Below are positions 8,242-17,600 of a stretch of DNA of 49,244 nt, piece by piece. The translations under genes were made by a program, and so were the position numbers. Origin of the DNA: Nocardia carnea (GTDB taxonomy: Bacteria > Actinomycetota > Actinomycetes > Mycobacteriales > Mycobacteriaceae); assembly GCF_029868325.1 (NCBI RefSeq), contig NZ_JARWNW010000318.1:1-49244 (forward strand). Reading direction: 5' to 3'. A model generated the notes under the pieces. That model was not told the origin of the DNA. It did no database searches and worked only from the letters and a program-made list of their open reading frames with translations. Each line of letters begins with the position of its first letter. Position 1 is the stretch's first letter.

Positions 8242-9615
8242 TCAGGTCCTCTCGGGGTTGTGCGGTTCGGCGGTATCGGTCGCGTGCGGCTCGGCGCCGC
8301 GCCGGGTCGGGGCGCGACCCTCGCCGAGCGGGATCGTGCCCAGGCCCGCGGCGGAGATCGCGCCGTCACCGACCCGGATGCGTAGCTGACTACCCGCCGG
8401 CGCGTCCTCGATACTGCGCACCACATGGCGTTCGGGGCCGGCCACTCGCTGCACGACAGCGTAGCCGCGGGCCAGGGTCGCGGCCGGGCCGACAGCGGTC
8501 AGCTGGCGCCGCAGATGGCCGGCGGTGGTGGATTCGGTGCGGAGCAGATCCGTGACCGTGCGGCGGGCGGCGGCGCGCAGGCGTTCGACCTCGTCGTGGC
8601 GGTGGCCGAGTTCGCGCAGCGGATCGGCCAGAACCGGGCGCGAACGCAGTTGTGCCAGCGCGGCGGCCTCCCGCTGAACCCAGCCGCGCAGGGCGGCGGC
8701 GGAACGGGAACGCAGCTCCCGGACCAGCGCGGTTTCGGCCGCGGCATCGGGGACGACGCGTTTGGCGGCATCGGTCGGGGTGGCGGCACGCAGATCGGCG
8801 ACGAGGTCCGATAGCGGGGAATCGGGTTCGTGACCGATCGCGCTGACGATCGGCGTGGTCGCGGCGACGATCGCGCGGCACAGGGTCTCGTCGGAGAAGG
8901 GCAGCAGATCCTCGACACTGCCGCCGCCGCGCGCCAGCACGATCACCTCGACCGCGGGATCACGGTCGAGGCCGGCGAGCGCGTCGAGGATCTGCGATAC
9001 CGCGGCCGGCCCCTGGACGGCGGTATTGCGTACCTCGAACCGCACCGCGGGCCAGCGGCCGCGGGCCACGGTCAGCACATCGTGTTCGGCCGCGCTACCG
9101 CGGCCGGTGATCAGACCGACCGTCGCGGGCAGGAACGGGAGAGGTCGTTTGATGCGCTCGTCGAACAACCCTTCCGCGGCCAGCAGCGCCTTGAGCCGTT
9201 CGATCCGGGCCAGCAGTTCACCGACCCCCACCGGGCGGATCTCGGTGACCCGCAGCGACAGGGTGCCGCGACCGGTGAAGAACGACAGTTTGCCGTACAC
9301 CACCACCCGGCTGCCCTCCTGCAGCGGGACGGGGGCGTCGCGCAGTAGCGCCGGATCGCAGGTGACCGACAGCGACATATCGGCGGCGGGGTCGCGCAGG
9401 ACGAGAAACGCGGTGCGGGTACCGGGCCGCAGATTGATCTGGGTCAGCTGTCCCTCGACCCAGATACTGCCGAGCCGGTCGATCCACTGGGCGACCTTCA
9501 TCGACACCGAACGCACCGGCCACGGCTGTTCGGCGGAATTGGCGGGGGCGGGCGGCGGCCCGGACCGGCCGGAACCGGCCCGGCCGGCCGCGGACACCGA
9601 ATCGGCTCCCGTCAC
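8242..9615 (-). CDS. xseA: Exodeoxyribonuclease VII large subunit
   Basis: The 457-residue catalytic subunit of exonuclease VII acts on single-stranded DNA in repair and recombination. An N-terminal OB-fold (about residues 30-135, with WIDRLGSIWVEGQLTQIN) binds DNA. The nuclease domain includes VGLITGRGSAAEHDVL (about 185-200), VIVLARGGGSVEDLLPFSDE (about 244-263) and SAIGHEPDSPLSDLVADLRA. A long helical region follows, and the last 40 residues form a charged, poorly conserved tail. The GTG start overlaps the stop of the preceding lipid-droplet gene by four bases (GTGA), which implies translational coupling. The order lipid-droplet protein, xseA, xseB matches that in mycobacteria. Confidence 0.95.
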   Translation of the reverse strand: MTGADSVSAAGRAGSGRSGPPPAPANSAEQPWPVRSVSMKVAQWIDRLGSIWVEGQLTQINLRPGTRTAFLVLRDPAADMSLSVTCDPALLRDAPVPLQEGSRVVVYGKLSFFTGRGTLSLRVTEIRPVGVGELLARIERLKALLAAEGLFDERIKRPLPFLPATVGLITGRGSAAEHDVLTVARGRWPAVRFEVRNTAVQGPAAVSQILDALAGLDRDPAVEVIVLARGGGSVEDLLPFSDETLCRAIVAATTPIVSAIGHEPDSPLSDLVADLRAATPTDAAKRVVPDAAAETALVRELRSRSAAALRGWVQREAAALAQLRSRPVLADPLRELGHRHDEVERLRAAARRTVTDLLRTESTTAGHLRRQLTAVGPAATLARGYAVVQRVAGPERHVVRSIEDAPAGSQLRIRVGDGAISAAGLGTIPLGEGRAPTRRGAEPHATDTAEPHNPERT

Positions 9616-10385
9616 TGGGCTCGCACGGTGGCGATCCGGTTGGTCAGCATGGTGACGAATGCCGCGCGGTCCCGGGTGCGCTGCTCGTAGTCCAGCAACG
9701 CGACCAGGTCCGCGACGGTCAGGGTGCGCAGGCGGCCGCGCAGCTGGGCGAGAGTCATGTTCGGGTAGTCGTAGCGGGCGCCGACCTCCGGAAGTTCGGG
9801 CTCGGCGTTATCCGCGGGCTCCGAGTCGTTCTTCGCCTCGGCTCGGGCGGTATCGCCTGCTTCCGGCGCCGCGGCACTCGTCGCCTCCGGAGCAGGCGCA
9901 GTCCCGGGTTCCGGGACAGAGGTGCCGGTTTCCGGGGCGGGCTCCGTCGCGACTCGCTTCTCCCACTCTTCGGTCTCGAAGGTGGTGGCCTCGGGTACCG
10001 CGCTCCCGTTCTGCATCGCACGCAGCCCGGCCAGAGTCTCCTGCAGCGCCAGTTCCACCTCCGCCGGATCGGAATCGAACCGGTCGAACCCGCTGTCACG
10101 CGCCGGCGCGGCCGCACTGCGCCGGCGGACCGGCAACTCGTCGTCCTCGTCGAAGGTGGCCCATTCCGGCTGCTCCTCCGGACGGTTGACGATCCGGTCG
10201 AACACCGAATCGCCTTTGATCGCGAGACTGGTGACGAACTGCTGGGCGTGCATACCCGCTTGCAGCAGCTGGCTCACCGCGGTGACGGGGAACTTGACCG
10301 CCGCGGAAGGCAGCCGTCGCGTCTCCTCCAGGACATAGACGGCGGCTCCGGCGGCGACACGGGCCAGGAACGGTGGTCGAAACAT
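9612..10385 (-). CDS. Lipid droplet-associated protein
   Basis: The 257-residue product matches the actinobacterial lipid droplet-associated family (Rv1109c position; related to the Rhodococcus droplet protein MLDS). It opens with MFRPPFLARVAAGAAVYVLEE and an amphipathic stretch of about 70 residues, LPSAAVKFPVTAVSQLLQAG onward, that would bind the lipid surface. A long acidic, Ala/Pro/Glu-rich disordered middle follows (about 95-205). A helical C-terminal domain begins at about 212 with YDYPNMTLAQLRGRLRTLTV. The ATG at 10385 is preceded by GGCAGG; the longer upstream frame lacks family character. Such proteins shape triacylglycerol storage droplets. The gene is the first of the xseA-xseB operon. 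Confidence 0.8.
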   Translation of the reverse strand: MFRPPFLARVAAGAAVYVLEETRRLPSAAVKFPVTAVSQLLQAGMHAQQFVTSLAIKGDSVFDRIVNRPEEQPEWATFDEDDELPVRRRSAAAPARDSGFDRFDSDPAEVELALQETLAGLRAMQNGSAVPEATTFETEEWEKRVATEPAPETGTSVPEPGTAPAPEATSAAAPEAGDTARAEAKNDSEPADNAEPELPEVGARYDYPNMTLAQLRGRLRTLTVADLVALLDYEQRTRDRAAFVTMLTNRIATVRAQ

Positions 10386-10621
10386 GGTACTAGCCTGCCC
10401 GATATCGCATGCTCCGCAAAAGAGGGTGTGCACACTCGGCCAGGCGCGGGACGCCGCCGGCGCCGGACGAATCGGTCCGCGGCCCGCCCGGCCACCGTAC
10501 CGGCTGCCGTGGCGTATCTCCCACCGCAGGTCAGGGCCGTGCGATCGCCACCCGCGGGCGCGGCGGCAGCGGGGCAGGTGTGCCACTGCGCACGGACGCA
10601 GCAGGGGCTCGGGTGCGCACG

Positions 10622-10627
10622 TATCCT
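10622..10627 (+). promoter_or_regulatory. Candidate -10 element of ispH
   Basis: TATCCT fits the TANNNT consensus and lies six bases before the ispH ATG. This suggests a leaderless transcript. Confidence 0.5.
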
Positions 10628-10633
10628 GTCGGC

Positions 10634-11641
10634 ATGTCCTCGGCCATACCGTTGAATGTCGGAATCACTCGCTCGGCAGGCGCCGCCACCGTCGCCGCCG
10701 AGGGGAAACGAGTGCTGCTCGCCGAACCGCGCGGCTACTGCGCGGGCGTGGACCGCGCGGTGGAGACCGTGGAGAAAGCCCTGGAGAAACACGGCGCGCC
10801 CATCTACGTCCGCAAGGAGATCGTGCACAACCGCCATGTGGTGGAAACCCTGCGCGAACGGGGCGTGATCTTCGTCGACACCACCGACGAGGTGCCCGAG
10901 GGCGAACTCGTCGTGTTCTCCGCCCACGGCGTCTCCCCGGCCGTCCACACCACCGCCGCCGAACGCAACCTGCGCACCATCGACGCGACCTGCCCCCTGG
11001 TGACCAAGGTCCATCAGGAAGCCAAACGATTCGCCCGCGACGACTACGACATCCTGCTGATCGGCCACGAAGGCCACGAAGAAGTGGAAGGTACCGCCGG
11101 CGAGGCACCCGACCACGTGCAACTGGTGGACGGACCCGACGCTGTCGCCGGGGTGCGGGTGCGCGACGAATCCAAGGTGATCTGGCTGTCGCAGACCACG
11201 CTCAGCGTGGACGAGACCATGGAAACCGTGTCCCGCCTGCGCGAGAAGTTCCCGGCGCTGCAGGATCCGCCCAGTGACGATATCTGCTACGCCACCCAGA
11301 ACCGGCAGGTCGCGGTGAAGGCGATGGCACCGGAATGCGATCTGGTGATCGTTGTCGGATCCCGGAACTCGTCGAACTCGGTACGCCTGGTGGAAGTGGC
11401 GCTGGGCGCCGGTGCGAAGGCGTCACATCTGGTGGATTACGCGCGCGAGGTCGATCCGGCCTGGCTGGAAGGCGTGCAGACGGTCGGAATCACCTCCGGA
11501 GCCTCCGTCCCGGAGATCCTCGTGCGCGGGGTGCTGGACATGCTGGCCGAACACGGCTTCGGTGAAGTGCAGCCGGTGACCACCGCCAACGAGACCCTCG
11601 TCTTCGCGCTGCCGCGAGAGTTGCGCGCCGCCCGGCGCTGA
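10634..11641 (+). CDS. ispH: 4-hydroxy-3-methylbut-2-enyl diphosphate reductase
   Basis: The 335-residue enzyme carries out the last step of the methylerythritol phosphate pathway and makes isopentenyl and dimethylallyl diphosphate. The three cysteines that hold the iron-sulphur cluster are C36 (EPRGYCAGVDRA), C120 (IDATCPLVTKVH) and C218 (DDICYATQNRQ). Substrate-binding His residues lie in IVHNRHVV and FSAHGVSP, with IGHEGHEEVEG further on. The ATG at 10634 follows a TATCCT element by six bases. The longer open frame upstream is discarded because family members start here. The location beside the lipid droplet-xseAB operon, divergently transcribed, is the mycobacterial lytB2 arrangement. Confidence 0.96.
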   Translation: MSSAIPLNVGITRSAGAATVAAEGKRVLLAEPRGYCAGVDRAVETVEKALEKHGAPIYVRKEIVHNRHVVETLRERGVIFVDTTDEVPEGELVVFSAHGVSPAVHTTAAERNLRTIDATCPLVTKVHQEAKRFARDDYDILLIGHEGHEEVEGTAGEAPDHVQLVDGPDAVAGVRVRDESKVIWLSQTTLSVDETMETVSRLREKFPALQDPPSDDICYATQNRQVAVKAMAPECDLVIVVGSRNSSNSVRLVEVALGAGAKASHLVDYAREVDPAWLEGVQTVGITSGASVPEILVRGVLDMLAEHGFGEVQPVTTANETLVFALPRELRAARR

Positions 11642-11685
11642 CCCACCGCACTCGCCGTCCGGTCATCGGGCCGGGCAGGTTCGCC

Positions 11686-11711
11686 CCCATCGGCGCCTGC
11701 CTGCCGATGGG
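11686..11711 (+). terminator. Hairpin downstream of ispH
   Basis: CCCATCGGC pairs perfectly with GCCGATGGG across an eight-base loop, 44 bases after the ispH stop codon. No T run follows. Confidence 0.45.
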
Positions 11712-12204
11712 CGGCAGGATCGGTGGTTTCGATTACGCCGGATCCGGTAGCCGCAACGATTACGCCGATATGTGGCTGCGGCACGAAGGCCCCGGAGGAG
11801 CACGTATCCGGGGCACTCCGCTGAGGCTGCCGGACGGCGGCCACGAGGATCCGGAGTTCTGCCTCGCCGGGGCGCAGCCCGGTATCGATCAGTGTTCCGG
11901 TGTGCGGTTGAACGGTGTGTAAGCAGCTACGCGTGGAACGCGGAAGTGTGGCATCCAGCAAGTGATCGGGCCCCGAAGCGCCCGCGACCGAAGCTGCATC
12001 GGTGGCCCGACCGGTGTCGAGATGGGTGTTGGGTGCGCGTGGTGCGATGCCTCTGCTGGGACCCGCACAGCAACGGGCCGGGCGCTGCGGCAGCTGCGGG
12101 TTCGCCGAGGCCGGTACGCCGTGTCGCCTGCCATGGGGCAGCGCTGAGGTGACGGCTGTGGTTCAGCAGCCGATAGTGGGTGCCGGGCTGTTCACCCGGC
12201 CCGT
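11712..12204. other. Intergenic stretch with no convincing gene
   Basis: About 490 bases between the ispH hairpin and the stop of the DUF6542 gene. Several open frames exist on both strands, but none has a ribosome site, recognisable domain or actinobacterial third-position bias. GATTACGCCG occurs twice, at 11731-11740 and 11758-11767, as an isolated direct repeat. I see no RNA gene. Confidence 0.4.
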
Positions 12205-13206
12205 TCACATCCGTTCCGGGCGCCGGCGCTCCGGGATGGGCTCCCGATCGCGGAACCGGGTGACCTGCGGTTGGCGCGGTGGTTCGCCGCCACCGCGCCG
12301 GGGGCGCGCTCGGGCCGGTTCTTCCGGCATCGGGGCGCCGGTGCGCGGCGGACGGTGCGGACGCACCTCCCGGCCCCGCGGCTGGGCCTCCCGGGCGCGC
12401 GGTGCGGCCGCTCGCGCCGGTTGTTCGGCCGCCGGCCGGCCGCGACCGCGCCGCGGGGGTTCGGGGGCGGATTCGCGGGTGTAATCCGGCTCGGGGTTCT
12501 CCGGGCGTTTCGGCCGGGATTTGGCTTTGGCCTTCGTGCTCGTCTTCGACCGTGCGGCCAGAGTTTCGGCGCGAGTCGGTTTACTCCCGCGTGCCGGTTT
12601 TCCCTCGCCTGCCACCGGACGTTTGGACTGTCCACGCGCGGGGCGTTTCGCGGTATCGCGGCGCGGCCGGTCTTGCGTGCGGCTCCGCGGCTCCGCGCGG
12701 CTCGTGCGCCGTTCGCGCCCACCCCAGCTGGTGCCGCGCCGTGCCTCGACGGATTCCCGGGCCGATTTCTCCGACCGGTACTGCGCGATCCGGATCGCGG
12801 CCACCAGCAACACCAGCACGGTGGCCAGCATCATCGGCGGGAAGCGGTGAACGAGCGGGATGGCCAGATTCAGCAGGATGTCCTTGAGCGAGGAGGTACT
12901 GCTTCCGGTGAGCTGGCGATAGGCGATAGGGACGGCGATGAACAGCAGTAGCGGCGGTAACACCATCGTGGTGAACAAGCCGCGGAACCGCACGACCGCC
13001 ACGGCCGCCAGACAGCCGACGATATAGAAGGCGCTGAAGGTGCCGGTGAGGTCCGGGACATCGCCGAGGGCATCGATGAGGAAGCCCACGAATGTGCACG
13101 CCGCCGCGATGAGCACCGCGGCATAAGCCGGTACGCCCGGCACCGTCGGCAGTAACGAACGTTGCGGCGCGGGCACCCGGGAATTCACTCGTTGGGAAGC
13201 AGCCAC
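12205..13206 (-). CDS. DUF6542 membrane protein with basic disordered tail
   Basis: The 333-residue protein corresponds in position and form to Rv1111c (DUF6542). The first 155 residues hold about four membrane helices (for example YAAVLIAAACTFVGFLIDAL and MMLATVLVLLVAAIRIAQY). The remaining 175 residues are almost entirely Arg, Lys, Pro, Glu and Ala and should be a disordered, strongly basic cytoplasmic tail. The function is unknown; such a tail could bind nucleic acid or acidic lipid, which is inference. The GTG start at 13206 gives VAASQRVNSRVP. It is transcribed divergently from sbcD, with 291 bases between them. Confidence 0.75.
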   Translation of the reverse strand: MAASQRVNSRVPAPQRSLLPTVPGVPAYAAVLIAAACTFVGFLIDALGDVPDLTGTFSAFYIVGCLAAVAVVRFRGLFTTMVLPPLLLFIAVPIAYRQLTGSSTSSLKDILLNLAIPLVHRFPPMMLATVLVLLVAAIRIAQYRSEKSARESVEARRGTSWGGRERRTSRAEPRSRTQDRPRRDTAKRPARGQSKRPVAGEGKPARGSKPTRAETLAARSKTSTKAKAKSRPKRPENPEPDYTRESAPEPPRRGRGRPAAEQPARAAAPRAREAQPRGREVRPHRPPRTGAPMPEEPARARPRRGGGEPPRQPQVTRFRDREPIPERRRPERM

Positions 13207-13460
13207 GTAATGAACACTATCGCCCGGATGGGTCGGCCGCGTTACGGCACGGCGGGTCCGGCGCCACGATTGTGCGGAAACCGTGCTCGGCGGGCGTATT
13301 CATGACTGTCCAGTCCCATAGGTGGTGCCCGCCACGATGGCTCATTCGAGACACGGTCCGGATCGGGACATCGCCGCCGGCGCGCGCTGTGGCCGGATCG
13401 GCGGGCGGAGAACGACGTCGGCGTGTTGCCGGTGTGGCGGCACCGGGAAACGGATTCGCA

Positions 13461-13490
13461 TTGAAAGGTGTCGGTGGGTTGCCCTAAGTT
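13461..13490 (+). promoter_or_regulatory. Predicted promoter of sbcDC
   Basis: TTGAAA (13461-13466) and TAAGTT (13485-13490) are separated by 18 bases, a good housekeeping sigma-factor promoter. The sbcD ATG begins seven bases after the -10 element, so the message is probably leaderless. Confidence 0.65.
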
Positions 13491-13497
13491 CGCGGTC

Positions 13498-14694
13498 ATG
13501 CGAATCCTGCATACGTCGGACTGGCATATCGGGCGCACCTTCCACGGCGTGGACCTGCTGGCCGACCAGGAGCGGGTCCTGGAGGCGATAGCCGGGCTCG
13601 TCGCCGCAGAGGGGGTGGACACCGTTGTGCTGCCGGGCGACGTCTACGATCGGTCGATCCCCAGTGCCGACGCTATCGCGGTGTGCAACAGGGGTTTCGA
13701 GGCGATTCGTGCTGCCGGGGCACGGATAGTCGCCACCTCGGGCAACCACGATTCCCCCACCCGGCTCGGGGCCGGCGCCAGTTTCGCCGCGGCCGGTGGA
13801 CTGTATCTGCGCACCACCGTGGCCGATTCGCACCGGCCGGTCCTGCTGTCCGATTCGCACGGTGAGGTCGCGTTCTACGGGATCCCCTATCTGGAGCCGG
13901 AGATATGCCGGGCCGAGCTCGGGGTGCCGCAGGCCCGCTCCCACGCCGAGGTGCTGGCGGCGGTGCTGACCCGTATCCGCGCCGATATCGCGGAGCGCCC
14001 GGGAGTCCGGGCGGTACTGCTGGCGCACGCCTTCGTGGTCGGCGGGACGGCCGGTGGTTCGGAACGTTCGATCTCGGTGGGCGGAGTGGAGACGGTACCG
14101 CTGCAGCTTTTCACCGAACTCGCCGCCGACTATGTGGCCCTGGGGCACCTGCATTCCCCGCAGACACTGGCCGAGTCGGTGCGCTATTCGGGATCGCCGC
14201 TGCCGTACTCGTTCGGTGAGAGCTCGCATCGGAAGAAGGTGTGGCTGGTCGATCTCGACGCCGCGGGCCCCGCCCTGGTGCGGGAACACGAACTGCCGCA
14301 GGTGCGCGGTCTGAGCAAACTCACCGGAACCTTGGAGGAACTGCTCGCCGATTCCGCCTGGGAGCCGGCCGAACAGCACTACGTCTCGGTAACCCTCACC
14401 GATTACGCGCGGCCCGTGGACGCCATGCGGAAACTACGGGAGCGTTTTCCGCACGCGGTGCATGTGGAATGGGAGCGGCCACAGGCGAGCACGGCACTCA
14501 AATACCGGGAGCGGGTGCGCGGCCGCGACGATACGGATATCGCCCGAACCTTTCTCGGTGATGTCCGCGGCGAACCCAGCGAAACCGAGATGCAGTGGCT
14601 GGCCCGGGCGATGGCCGCCGCGGTACGCGAACCCGAATCCGGCGGGAGCGCCACCACGGAACCGGCGGCCGCCGGAACGGAACTCACGGCATGA
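13498..14694 (+). CDS. sbcD: Exonuclease SbcCD, subunit D (Mre11 family)
   Basis: The 398-residue phosphodiesterase subunit forms the SbcCD complex, which cuts hairpins and processes double-strand breaks. All metallophosphoesterase motifs are present: HTSDWHIG at about residues 5-12, LPGDVYDRS near 44-52, TSGNHDSP near 80-87, LLAHAFVVGG and ALGHLHSP further on. The family start MRILHTSDWHIG fixes the ATG at 13498, although the frame is open from a GTG at 13468. A clear promoter lies directly upstream. The stop codon overlaps the sbcC start as ATGA, so the two subunits are translationally coupled. Confidence 0.95.
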   Translation: MRILHTSDWHIGRTFHGVDLLADQERVLEAIAGLVAAEGVDTVVLPGDVYDRSIPSADAIAVCNRGFEAIRAAGARIVATSGNHDSPTRLGAGASFAAAGGLYLRTTVADSHRPVLLSDSHGEVAFYGIPYLEPEICRAELGVPQARSHAEVLAAVLTRIRADIAERPGVRAVLLAHAFVVGGTAGGSERSISVGGVETVPLQLFTELAADYVALGHLHSPQTLAESVRYSGSPLPYSFGESSHRKKVWLVDLDAAGPALVREHELPQVRGLSKLTGTLEELLADSAWEPAEQHYVSVTLTDYARPVDAMRKLRERFPHAVHVEWERPQASTALKYRERVRGRDDTDIARTFLGDVRGEPSETEMQWLARAMAAAVREPESGGSATTEPAAAGTELTA

Positions 14695-17600
14695 GATTGC
14701 ACCGGCTGGAGATGACGGCGTTCGGCCCGTTCGCCGATACCACGACGATCGATTTCGACGAACTCGGCGCGGACGGGCTGTTCCTGCTACACGGCCGCAC
14801 CGGAGCGGGAAAGACCACGATCCTCGATGCCATCGCCTACGCGCTCTACGGCCGGGTCCCGGGCGCCCGCGGGGACAAACGCCTGCACTCCGATCACGCG
14901 CCCGCACATATCCGGCCGGAGGTGAATCTCGAGGCGACCCTGGGCGGGCGCCGGGTCCGGATCATCCGCAGCCCGGAATTCGAACGGCCCAAACTGCGCG
15001 GCAGCGGAACCCGGGTGGAGAACGCCAAGGCCACTCTTGCCTGGCTGGACGGTCGCGGTACGAATCTGTCGCGGATCAACGAGATCGGCGACGAGATCAT
15101 CCGGCTGCTGGGTATGAGCGCCGACCAGTTCTTCCAGGTCGTCCTGCTACCGCAGGGGGATTTCGCCCGCTTCCTGCGCGCCGAGAACGAGGACCGGGAA
15201 CGGCTGCTGGAGAAGTTGTTCGATACCGGCCGGTTCGGCACGGCCGAACAGTGGCTGGCCGCGCAGCGCAAGAATTCCGGTGAACAGATCGGGGCGCAGC
15301 AGCGCAATGTCGAGGATCTGATCACCCGGGTCGCGGTGACCGCCGGTATCGACCGCACCGAACGAATCGATATCCTCGACGCGGTCGAATGGTCGCAGGA
15401 TCTGCTGACCACCGCCCGCGGCGACCTGGAGAGGGCGCAACGCGAATTGGCGCTGCGACGAGAGGAATCGGCGGACGCCGACGAACAGGCCGAAAGCGAA
15501 CGGCGGGCGGTCGAACGGCGCCGGCGTTTCACGCTCGCCCGGCAGCAACTCGACGACTACGCGGCCGGTGCCCGGCAGCGCGAAGCCGACCGGGCCGAAC
15601 TGGAACGGGCCGGGCGTGCCGAGCCGGTGGCTGCCGCGCTGGCAGAGGCCGAGGAGGCGGCAGAATCCGCGCGGGGTCGCGATGTCGAAGCCGACGAGGC
15701 GGCTCGGCGATTGGCGCGGCTTGCCGAGGAACCCGAAAGCCTGGATGTTCCGGGTATTCACCTGGTGCGGCCCGGGGCGCATATCGATCGGTCCGCTGGG
15801 CGCCGACCGGACGAATCCGCGCCGGGGGTCCCTGGGGCCGACGCACCCCCGAGCGGGATAGAGCCGAGTCGCCACGAAGACGGCGACGATTTCTCTCTTT
15901 TTCCCCTGGATCCGGAGTCGACGCCGGGGGTATCGGCGCTGCCCGAAGCCGAAGCCGAAGCCGAAGCCGAAGCGGCGACGGGACCGGGTGCGGGAGGTGA
16001 TACCCCCGGGGGCAGCGCGACCAGCTCTGCTGCAGAGACCCCGGACGAGGACCTCACGCTGGATACCGCGATCCGTGGGTGGAGCGCACACCTGGGCAAA
16101 CTCGAGGAAATCCGGTCCGCCGCCGCGGACGCCGAGAAGCTGCGGAACGAACTCGGCGAACTACACGAATCCGATACGCGGCTGCGTGACCGGGCCGCCG
16201 AACTCACCGCCCGCCGGGCACAGCTGCCGGAGATCCTCGCGGCCGCCCAGGCCCGGGCGCGGGAGGCGGACGACGCGAAGGCGGCGCTGCCCGGGCTGCG
16301 GTCCGAACATCTGCGGTTGCAGCAGGCGGCCACTGCCGCGGTCGAACTGGCCGGGGCGCGAACCAGGCTCGATCGGGCGCGTGTCGATTCGGACGCGGCG
16401 CGGGCGGCACATCTGGAAGCCCGCGAGCGGGTGCTGGACCTGCGTGCGCAGCGTCTGACCGGGATGGCGGCGGAACTGGCCGGGCACCTCGTCGACGGCC
16501 AGGCCTGCGCCGTCTGCGGATCGGCCGACCATCCACAGCCCGCGCGTCCCGGAACGCTGTCGGTCTCCGAAGAGGACGAAGCGGCGGCCGTGGCGGCCGA
16601 ACAGGCCGCTCACCTCACCTCGGAGCGCGCCCAGAGCGCGATGGCCGAGGTGGAACGCGAGATCGAAGCATTCATCGCCCGCGGCGGGGATACCGATCCC
16701 GGGGAACTCGCCGCCGCCTTGAACCGGGCGACCGACCGCTGCGGTGATGCGGAAGAACTGGCCGCCACGGCCGATGAATGCGCCGCCGAGATCACGCGCC
16801 TGCGTGCGGAGGAGAACCGGCTGCACGACGCCCTCCGCGAGACCGAAACACAGGCCGGTGCGGTGACCGAGCAGATCCGGTCCGGACAGAGCCGGCTCAC
16901 CGAAATCGAGCGCAGGCTGCGCACAGCGGCCGGTCGCGACATGATGATCGGCCGCCGCCGCGAACGTCTGTACGCGCTGATCGCCGCCGCCGGGGACCGG
17001 CGCGAAACCCTGGCGGCCGCACGGGCCGCATGGGAAAGAGTTGCAGGTTATGTGGCGCGCCTCGAAAAGCTCGCGGCCGCAGCAGGACTCGATTCTCCTG
17101 CGAACGCGGTCGAGAACGCGGACCGTCCGGGTATTGCCTCGGATGACCGGGGGGCACAGGTGCGCGCCGCCGGCGGCTCGGCGCCGGCCTCCGTATCGGG
17201 CGAAGCCGAAGTCCCGGAAGCAGCCGATGTACCGGGCGGGTCCGGTTTCGCTGGACCGGCCGAGTCGTCGACGAGCAGGTCCGGTGCGGCCGGTACCGAC
17301 TACGAACCGGCTGCGGCCGGTGTCCCAGCGGCGGCGGAGAGGTCCGCAGCGGTTGTTACACCTGCGGCACTGCTGGCCGCGTTGCGCTGGTACGCGCCTT
17401 TGGTCGCCGCCGCGACCCGAACCCGGGAACGGCAGGAAACCCTTCGTGCGACCCTTTCCGCCGCAGCGGAGCTGCGGGCGGCCGCGCAGGCCGTGGTCGA
17501 CGAGCCGGAGATCCGGGCGGCGGCTGCGACCGAGCCCCGTGATCAGGACGGACTCGCGGAGGCGGTACACAAGGCGCGGCAAGCGCTGGACGAGGCGGTG

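Noticed and set aside
11731..11767. Two copies of GATTACGCCG as a possible regulatory repeat
   Set aside because: Only two ten-base copies, with no gene start nearby and no further element; chance or decay is likely.
12271..12951. Plus-strand Arg-rich frames opposite the DUF6542 tail
   Set aside because: They mirror the GC-rich Arg/Pro/Glu codons of the real gene on the minus strand and have no ribosome site or domain.
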